Of a stretch of 64,000 nt of DNA, positions 56,522-64,000 are shown piece by piece (within the stretch, counting starts at the first letter, position 1; every line of letters begins with the position of its first letter). The position numbers were made by a program, and so were the translations under genes. The stretch is from Rhynchospora pubera. Taxonomy: Eukaryota; Streptophyta; Magnoliopsida; Poales; Cyperaceae. The stretch spans positions 199,803,902 to 199,867,901 of the forward strand of contig CM051459.1 of NCBI GenBank assembly GCA_028095005.1, written 5' to 3'. Under the pieces are notes generated by a model that made no database searches, had not been told where the DNA came from, and was given only the letters and a program-made list of their open reading frames with translations.

Positions 56522-57618
56522 TTAGTAAGGCTTCTGGCCGACGTAGTTACCAGGAGGGCTATAGTTACAAGTGATGAAAATACCGGCGTTGTTATCACAC
56601 ACCACCTTTGCGCATCCAATCTTGGTCGAGCTACGCCAGACGACCTGGGTGTAATGGCCGCATACTTTGCCTGAGGCACAACTGTTACTGTTGTAATCAT
56701 AATACTGCTTCTCATTAGGGCTGTCAATGGGTACGATACGGTACGGTAGAAGGTATTTTCATTATCGTACCCGTTAAAATTTTTTTTACCCGTACCCTAC
56801 CCGTACCCGTTAAAAATAGTTTTACCCGTACCTTACACGTACCCGTTAAGAATTAACGGTACGGATACGGTAACGGTAAAAAATGAATATAATAATAATA
56901 AAATTTGTACACTCTGTATAAATAAATTATATCAATAAGTATATTAATAAAGTGCAACAATGGTGGCGAATATTTTAGGTTTATGCTTTTTTATTTTTTC
57001 GTACACTGAATGGAAAGAATTATAAATCTTAAATAAAATCTAGCAATAATTTTTTACCAATCATGCAATATAAGATGCCATATGTATCATGTAATTGTAT
57101 CTTTTTAATTGTGACAATTACCCGTTATGAAAACGGTACGAAATAATTTTTACCCGTACCCGTACCCGTACCCGTTAAATTAACGAAAAAATTTCCTTAC
57201 CCGTACCCGTACCCGTTAACTTAACGAAAATAAACTTTTACCCATACCCGTCTTATACGGTACGGTACGGGTTGGGTAAACGGGTAAACGGGTTTCATTG
57301 ACAGCCCTACTTCTCATCCACCCAAGCGTTGACTGCATCTACACCGGAATAATCCTTGCCATAGCCCCAAAAAAGGTTCTCGCCGTATGGTCCACCAGAA
57401 TGAGTTAGCTTACAGTCGCCTTTTCTTTGATTGGCATAGTTTTGTGCATATGCTTGCACTGTCGAATCCCAAGTTACACCGCCAACACCAACGGCCGATC
57501 GTGCTGTGTTGTGGGCATTGACATAGTCTTGAGGAGAGTTTTGGGCCAGGCATGCATTTATCATGGTAAGAACCACCACAAATGCAAAACCAAAGGCTAC
57601 AGATTTGTTGCCTGACAT
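56522..57618 (-). pseudogene. PR1: PR-1 gene split by a hAT element
   Basis: The 103 codons from 57618 encode a signal peptide (MSGNKSVAFGFAFVVVL, then TMINACLA) and the first CAP half (HSGGPYGEN, ending AWVDEK). The next codon is TAG, supplied by the hAT terminal repeat. After the element and its duplicated octamer, 62 codons complete the CAP domain (CASGKVCGHYTQVVW) and end normally at CNYSPPGNYVGQKPY plus a stop at 56522-56524. This copy keeps the canonical CNYx and CAPE1 end that the 30-kb and 43-kb genes have altered. Apart from the insertion the 164-residue frame has no lesion, so inactivation is recent. A TATA box is at 57699-57706. Confidence 0.93.
56716..57309. mobile_element. hAT element with ACCCGT arrays, inside PR-1
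   Basis: Ends TAGGGCTGTCAATGGG and, reverse-complemented, TAGGGCTGTCAATGAAA. Perfect 8-bp TSDs CTTCTCAT lie at 56708-56715 and 57310-57317. Both subterminal regions carry clusters of TACCCGTACCCGTACCCGTT and its complement, with an AT-rich centre. At 594 bp it is non-autonomous. An old relative is at 15554-16190. Confidence 0.94.
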
Positions 57619-57698
57619 GTTTGTTGCTAGAGATAGTAACTAGATCTCTTGTATATGCTTGTTTTGTGAGGTGCAAGGATACCGTATGTAGGGGCTGT

Positions 57699-57706
57699 TA
57701 TTTATA
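57699..57706 (-). promoter_or_regulatory. TATA box of the fourth PR-1 gene
   Basis: TATAAATA on the minus strand, about 80 bp before the ATG at 57618. Confidence 0.65.
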
Positions 57707-59019
57707 GCAGGTAATGCTGGAAAAGTCTTCTATATATTGTCTTGGAAAAACGATGGAAATATCAGTATAGATTGAAGTCTTATACAAGACTGGAAATGTG
57801 GTATGTATAGCCCTAACAAAACTAATTGCACATATATCATTATCAAATTTCACATCCATCTTTAAATTTATATGTGATACATCATCACAAATACGTAGCA
57901 AAATCCCGTCAAATGATGCAATATATGCACTTCCAGATTGGTTTATTCCTTCAAACTATTTTTCTGCGTAGTCTAACTGAAAATCTTGAATTCTTAACCA
58001 ATACTTAGCAATGTTCCTCAAGACTTGATAATACTTTCAGTCAACCCGGTCGGTTTTATCTAAAAAGTTGGTCCAAACGGCTCATAGATGGACGGTTCAT
58101 CAACAATGCCTAATTCATGACACGTTGCCTCTAAATGTGAACCCAATCAAAATCAATACCTAGCAAATTATCAATTTAGCATGTTCTTATAGAGACCGAC
58201 ATAAGAATATGAAAACGAAATAGAAGAGGAAAATATAAAAAAGAAGAGGAAAATATAAAATGGAAAAGAAAAAAAGGGCATAAAATCTGCTAATTACGCC
58301 CCCTCCATGTATGATCCATAGCTGTGATGGACAATGTATTTTCAGAAGGCATGTCATTGGTTCTGTTAAGTTTTTTTTTTTTTTTTGAGGGCCTTCATTA
58401 ATTTTTTTTAGGGCCCATTTGGTTCTGTTAAGTTGTAGATAAAAATTATTTAATTGTGCATTTTAGTTGTATTCATTTGATTAGTAGCCAGAAGTTAATT
58501 TATTTTAGATATTCGTATGTTTAACTTGTATATATTGGAGTAACATTTAGAGAATCATATATGGACCTTTACATATGAGCATTTTGTAATGTTATGAAAG
58601 AAAAATCGAAAATTGTATATATATTTTTTTCTTTTGTTTTGAACTTTTCTAGTTGCATATAAATTCCTTAAGTTTAAATATTTAGTAATGCTTCAAGTAT
58701 TAATCGAATTGCTATCTTGTCCGGTCAAAACAAATTTAGCTTAAAACATAAAACATTGATCCGGGAGAAGTTGAATAACTTAGGGCAACATTTAATTGGT
58801 AAAAAAAAGAAAAAAAAAACAGATCGTACGCTTCCAAGATGAGAACTACACTTAATTTTACACTATAGTTTAATCTTTAATTTTTTTATAAATAATGAAA
58901 CAGTGATGTTAGATCAGCCAAAGCAGTTCAACAATCTAATCACATTTAGTCCCTTAATAGTTCAAGTCTTGGACATGAAACTACTCTAATTCCGAAATAT
59001 GAAGATATTGATACCAGTT
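57707..59019. other. Intergenic DNA, no gene seen
   Basis: AT-rich PR-1 upstream region. A 14-bp direct repeat TTGGTTCTGTTAAG occurs at about 58359 and 58420 around a poly-T run, possibly a small insertion with duplicated ends. Confidence 0.5.
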
Positions 59020-59022
59020 TCA

Positions 59023-59758
59023 CACTACAAGAAAGATGTCCTTTATATAGATTTTTATAGCTACATTTTTTATTTATTTTGAACATTATTCTATTGCTAG
59101 ATTTACTTGATACACTAAATCTAGAATATTTTAAGCAAGACTAAATTTTCTATTAATATCTCCTTAAAAATCTAGCAATTTATTTTTTATCATAGACTTT
59201 TATAAATCTTGTAATATCTAATGTAGCAATTTGGAAAGGTCTAGCAATTTATTTTTGCTACATTAGATATTACAAGATTCGAAAAAGTTTATCAAAAATA
59301 AATTACTAGATTTTTCTAAATCTTGTAATATCTAATGTGGCAATTTGGAAAGGTCTAGCAATTTATTTTTGCTACATAAGGCTCCGTTTGGATGGCTTCT
59401 TTCCGGAATAAGGAATAACTACTTTTTACCAATAAATTTATTTCTAACCATCCAAACTTTTCACAAAAGTTACACACTTCCCAATAAATTTACCCCTTCC
59501 CAATAAATTTCTTCCCTTCTTCCTTCTTCCTATCTTATTATCAACGCATCCAAACGGAGCCTAAGATATTATAAGATTCAGAAAAATCTATCAAAAATAA
59601 ATTGCTAGATTTTAAGAAGCTAGTAATAAAAAATTGAGTCTTGCTAAAAATAATTGTTAGATTTAGTACATCAAATAAATCTAGCAATAAAACAAGATCT
59701 AACATAAAAAAAAAGTCTAACTGTAAAAATCTATGTAAAATTTATCTTTCTTGTAGTG
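59023..59758. mobile_element. CACTA-type MITE
   Basis: Both ends read CACTACAAGAAAGAT inward, with a 3-bp TSD TCA (59020-59022 and 59759-59761). Subterminal DNA has repeated CTAGCAAT and AAATCTAGCA motifs in both orientations. Without the nested 182-bp element it is about 550 bp. Non-coding. Confidence 0.92.
59380..59561. mobile_element. PIF/Harbinger-like (Tourist) MITE nested in the CACTA MITE
   Basis: Ends GGCTCCGTTTGGATG and, reverse-complemented, GGCTCCGTTTGGATGCG. TSD TAA on both sides (59377-59379 and 59562-59564). 182 bp, non-coding. Confidence 0.9.
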
Positions 59759-59761
59759 TCA

Positions 59762-60360
59762 GTTTATAAGCTGATTTCAAGAAAAGGTGGTTAAAATAAT
59801 AAAATGTGAATACTTGTATATATATTGAAGTTAGTTAATCATCGCTCCGAAAATTTAGCTCTGAATTTTGCATTCAAATGAATGGATTACGGAAACATTT
59901 AAAATAGTTTTCAGTATAAGTTTTCAAAAACATTGATTAAAAATTATCACTTATGTAGACTAAATTTTTTTTTTTTTCAGGGACGGGTAGCAAAGCGCGA
60001 CACTGACAAATTTTTATTGTAGAGTAAATTTATCATTATATAAAATTGTTCTCAGGCTCCTCGCAATCTTATAATAAGGGGGGAAAAGGGATAAAACTCA
60101 TAAAAGGAAAACAAACAACAGATGGGTAGCTAATTATCTAACATTCCGACAGAACGTTCCAGCATATATAAGTATATAACTTTCTACGTAATTTGGGTCT
60201 TCATCAGCGTAGTGTACTCATTGGTATGATATTTATTGAATTAATTTCATTATTTTGCGAAAATTATTCGGTCACGGCCGGAATGCATCTTTTTTGTTGA
60301 CGTGAACAAGTAAAAAGTTCTAAAAGGCCCAATAAAGATAAGAGCACGCCTCTGCTGGTT
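59762..60360. other. Intergenic DNA, no gene seen
   Basis: AT-rich. No supported feature. Confidence 0.5.
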
Positions 60361-61000
60361 GATTTGGACACCTATGACTTCCTACTGGTCCCACTGACTT
60401 ATGATCTAGCAGAATTAATGGGCTATACAAATCTCACCATTCCACATCACATCTTTGACTCTAACTCTGCTTGCGAAAACCCCAAAACAGAGGTTCGGCC
60501 CAAGAAAAAGCTGAAGCCTGAAGGGATTGAGGGGGCAAAAAAAATCCTTGCAAGTTGGCCAGAACAGGCTCTACAAGGACATCAGGACAATTAGGGGTGA
60601 AAACGGTCACCGTTTCGACCGTCCTTTCGTTTCGTTTCGTCCAAAACGAAACGAAACGGTTAAGATTTTTTGTTGCGTTTTATAAACGAAATGGTTAACG
60701 AAAGCTTAGAATAGTTTTGTCCATGTGTATTTTCGTGATTTCGACCGTTTCGTTCAAAACGAAACGGTTAACGCAAATGGGTGATCAATTTCGTTTTAAA
60801 ACGAAACGGTTAACGAAATCGACCGTTTTCGTGGTCGTTTTAGACGTTATGCAGCCATAATCAGGACCATCAGTTTAAATCAAGAAAAACGTATCAGCAT
60901 TGTCAGCCAGAGTTTGATGAACTTGATGATGCTTCAAACTTATGGGAACTTTGATGCTGAGTTGGAAGAATTATTTTCAGTTCCTGAACTCATGGACTAA
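60337..61000 (+). pseudogene. Unidentified terminal exon remnant split by a MITE
   Basis: An open plus-strand frame without an ATG (VDLDTYDFLLVPLTYDLAE, later KKKLKPEGIEGAKKILASW) runs into the MITE at 60592. After the MITE, open frame continues (RKTYQHCQPEFDELDDASN). After a one-base frame change it ends NFDAELEELFSVPELMD and TAA near 61000. The acidic, Leu/Phe-rich end resembles a transcription-factor activation region, but I cannot name the family. Lack of a start and the frame change mark it as a relic. Confidence 0.45.
60592..60859. mobile_element. hAT-like MITE rich in ACGAAACGG inverted repeats
   Basis: Begins TAGGGGTGAAAACGG, like other plant hAT MITEs. The interior alternates ACGAAACGGTTAACG and its complement (CCGTTTCGTT). 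An imperfect direct repeat (ATCAGGACAAT at 60581 and ATCAGGACCAT at 60860) flanks it. The right TIR is weak, so the end is approximate (60855-60865). Confidence 0.6.
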
Positions 61001-61023
61001 TTAAACAGAATAGAAATAGAGAG

Positions 61024-61726
61024 CAAAGATTGATTTTATTGTAATAATGTTTTACTCAGTACAATACCAAAATGTATATATAGGCGAGAGTACAATGTAA
61101 GCAAATTAACGACCTTGAATGCGGAATAAACCAAGATCAATCGATTACCTCCAGCCATGCTTTCTCTTGTGAATGGTGGAATAGAATTCCTGCAGAGAAC
61201 AACACCGAGAAGAGCACTACAGAACCGAAACTGCTTCCCTTGCCTTGATGGTGAACTCCGGGATATCGGTCCTGACCTCGTCTCCCTTCTCCTCTCTCTG
61301 TTTCTCTCAAATGGTGCCTTTAGTTTGAGACAGAGAGAAAATGATACTCCTAACATTCTCCATCAGAATGATGGTGTATATAAAGAGTCCTCAATCACTC
61401 AGTAGATGCAAACTAAAGAATCTACAATCAACGGCTGAGATCATATTCTAAAGGATGCATAATTAGGTTCATACATGTGGATCTGTTTTGCGAATCAACG
61501 CGAGTCCTGTCCGAATCATCTAAACGAAATGTAATCGTTTACCAACGATTCGCGCGGAAAGCGTATATGTTAATATACGCTATACAGCCCAAAATCGGAT
61601 CCCACTTATTGACCAAGAAAAGTTGAATGAATCAACTTTTCTCGGCCCAATAAATACCTTCATTTAAACATTTAATACTCATTTGAATATTTGCTTAAAA
61701 ACCCATTAAACCTAATTAATATAACA
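61024..61726 (-). repeat. LTR of a Ty1/copia-type element (minus orientation)
   Basis: On the minus strand it starts TGTTATATTAATTAGG directly after a polypurine tract (AAGTGGGAGAA). It has a TTTATATA box in the middle and an AATAAA signal near its far end (about 61030). The far border is estimated because the partner LTR is outside the window. Confidence 0.65.
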
Positions 61727-61741
61727 TTCTCCCACTTGATC
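61727..61741 (-). promoter_or_regulatory. Polypurine tract of the copia element
   Basis: On the minus strand GATCAAGTGGGAGAA directly precedes the LTR TG. It is the usual second-strand priming site of plant copia elements. Confidence 0.7.
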
Positions 61742-64000
61742 TCAGCAGTCTTAATAACCTTCATGCATCTACAACCTTTATGTTAAAATAAAATATACAG
61801 AGATACACGAATCATGGCAGTAAGTCATCTTTGTGCGAATATTACTTTCCATGCATTTCAATGCACCTGTGCAACTTTAAATTAACCTTTACGCGATTGA
61901 TAAAATAACCTTAATGAATAAACCCGACGTTTATTCCAGGTCAGCTTAACAATGTCATTCTCAACCTTAATGATTAATCAAATATAAATTGTGCACAATC
62001 AACAAGAATGACATTAACTTTATATGAAGAGTTTTTATACACACAATCGTACGATTGATTTATTTCACAAATAGGACCAATTCCTATATCCGCTACACGA
62101 TCCTTGAATTTTCTTAATTGCATGCATTATTCAAAGGATCAACCAGCATTGATTTTGTGTGAATATACCGTAATGACCACTAAATTCTCCTTGATGCGTT
62201 CTTTCAAAGCCATACACTTAATGTCGAAACACTTAACTCGACTTTTACATTATTACTCATGGCTAGAAAGTCTACAGTAGAATTATCACACAAAATCCTT
62301 AATGACTTAGATATAGAATCCATAATTCTAAGTCCTGAAATAAAACTCCTCAACCACCATGGGAAGAATCTCAAAAACAAACAATGAACACCACTTTATA
62401 GTTGAGATAGCAATAAGTGTCAAATAGACACTTCATGCACATACTACTGGCTAAGATATATCCATAATTCGATTTACAAGAATCGACTAAGCCAGTCTTT
62501 ATTCCTAAATATCTCAAACTAGTCAGTTCATTGATACATAAGCAAATTATCTTTAGTACCTTAAGATGTTTCATTACTTTCTTAGCACTTTGCTAGTGGT
62601 CTATTTCCTGGATTACTTTATAATGGTTTAGCATTCCATTGACACGAATATGTCTTCAGGTCTATATAAACCTTAGTAAACTTTATGCTTCAATTACCAA
62701 AGCTCATGGAATTTAAACCATTAATCCATTTCCTAAGTTAATTTGAGGATACTGATTCAAACTGAATCAATTGTCTTTTAAATAGGCACTTAAATCGGTA
62801 AATATAATTTTCTCAACTGAAATCTTTCTAATTCCTTATTGATATATGCTTGTTGAGATAAATCAAGAATACCTTGATTCCTATCTCTATGGATCTTGTA
62901 TGTTTACAACAAACAAGACTTCGCCCATATTTTGATATCAATATTTTAGAAAGAAATTATTTTACCTCACATAACCATCATTTGTCCTTAGTCACAATCA
63001 GAATATCATCCATATATAAAACAAGAAATAACTTGACTCCCACTGACCTTCTAGTATTTAAAACAGTTCATGATATTTTTCTTCAAAACCTCACGAAGAA
63101 ATGACCTCATAGAACTCAAAATACTATATGTAGGATACTTGTTTTAATTCTTATACGGAATTTCTTTGGTTGCACACTAGATCCTTATTACCACTAGAGA
63201 AAGAAACCTTATGGTTTTTCATACAACCATCTCCTCTAGAATATCGTTACAAATGCACTCATCTTATCCATCCAATTTAACTCAGAACCAAAATGAGTTA
63301 CCAATGCCAAAATCACATGAAGTGAATCATTTCTTTATACAAGAGATTATATCTCAATGTAGTTGATTCATCTTATATAAGTCAATTCCTCTTGGCATTA
63401 TACAAGAATGTAGACTTGCTGCAATTAATAACTTGTAAAAATGTAACTTGACCATGCTCAACACTTATACCTTAATAAGAGTCATGTAGATAAACTACAT
63501 AATCACTAGAAATATCTGACCTTATCACATGAATAGATCATCTTACCATTGAATATAAATATTCAACTTGATCAATTAGTGTATCATTGGCCAACATGGA
63601 ATATCAGTTATTGGATTGTCAATATTCATAAAACCTGAAAGAATATCATCCAATTATACATTAGAGGGAATACATGTATGATCATTAAATTGATCGCTCC
63701 CACTAATCTGATAATTCTTCTAGAAATTAACATTCCTAGACTCCACAATTCTAGTCATATTTCTAAATTCTTCATCTTTATCTGACCTCACAATCTTTAT
63801 TTGTTTACCGCATTGTCTCTCTACTTCAACCTTAAGACCTTTATGGCATGTAGAGATACATATCTTGTGAGTAAACACCGACAAAGAGATAAAATCAGAT
63901 TTCTAACTTCTAGACTTTTTAATTGAGCAACTACATTTTACATTCATCATGTGCTTTCGCACAACCGTAATGGTAATAAGACTAAGGACTTTAACCTCAT
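61742..64000 (-). pseudogene. Degenerate Ty1/copia pol, truncated by the window edge
   Basis: Minus-strand motifs appear in copia order from the right edge toward the LTR. Near 63830-63760, VERQCGKQIKIVRSD followed by a D/EEF motif matches the integrase core. Near 62590-62540, KVLRK then NILRY and KDNLLMY match the RNase H approach region. Near 62500-62440, VDSCKSNYGYILAS matches the RNase H motif (DSRKSTSGYIF). Reverse-transcriptase motifs between are too decayed for me to place. Many stops and frameshifts are present. The 5' part (gag, protease, 5' LTR) would lie beyond 64000. Confidence 0.72.

Noticed and set aside
61036..61356. 106-codon minus frame near the right end
   Set aside because: It lies wholly inside the copia LTR and has no domain similarity.

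Overview
The window looks like nuclear DNA of a flowering plant, probably a eudicot. It is AT-rich and gene-poor, with intronless PR-1 defence genes, tRNA-Met-primed LTR retrotransposons, a plant-type LINE, tRNA-derived SINEs and many plant DNA transposons (MULE, hAT, CACTA, PIF/Harbinger-like, Helitron). No species could be fixed from sequence alone. Most of the sequence is transposons, many of them nested. I delimited most of them from target-site duplications (TSDs) and terminal inverted repeats (TIRs) read directly.

Layout. 1-7258: AT-rich DNA with a 1.36-kb long-TIR MULE derivative (1722-3085), a doubtful LTR relic and an internally deleted PR-1 pseudogene (6132-6462, minus). 7270-14078: a 6.8-kb Mutator-like element with an 11-bp TSD and palindromic subterminal hairpins. 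It carries two convergent cargo genes, a ten-exon plant-mobile-domain (PMD) gene and an unfamiliar two-zinc-finger gene. Both are broken by stop codons that look like C-to-T changes of glutamine codons. 15554-16190: an old hAT copy. 17414-25725: an 8.3-kb CACTA element, inserted in a LINE, that carries fragments of the RNA 5'-kinase/cleavage factor gene CLP1. 26811-28992: a Helitron, a foldback MULE and a SINE.

29559-47250: two diverged copies of one chromosomal segment in direct orientation. Each has one intact PR-1 gene on the minus strand (30040-30564 and 42940-43464). Copy A holds a hAT-type insertion (31594-33378). Copy B holds a Ty3/gypsy-like LTR element (37840-42686, with a nested hAT MITE) and a Helitron (44821-46187). 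The partner copies show or approximate the empty sites.

47250-64000: SINEs, a degenerate plus-strand gene of unknown function followed by a Helitron 3' end at 54913, and a fourth PR-1 gene (56522-57618, minus) split by a young-looking 594-bp hAT element. These are followed by a CACTA MITE with a nested PIF-like MITE, a broken unidentified ORF, and a degenerate Ty1/copia element running off the right edge on the minus strand.

The probable functional host genes are the two intact PR-1 genes. They are secreted CAP-domain proteins, and both share an unusual C-terminal extension past the usual CAPE1 end. The strongest candidate for something little described is the MULE with PMD and zinc-finger cargo and no visible transposase.
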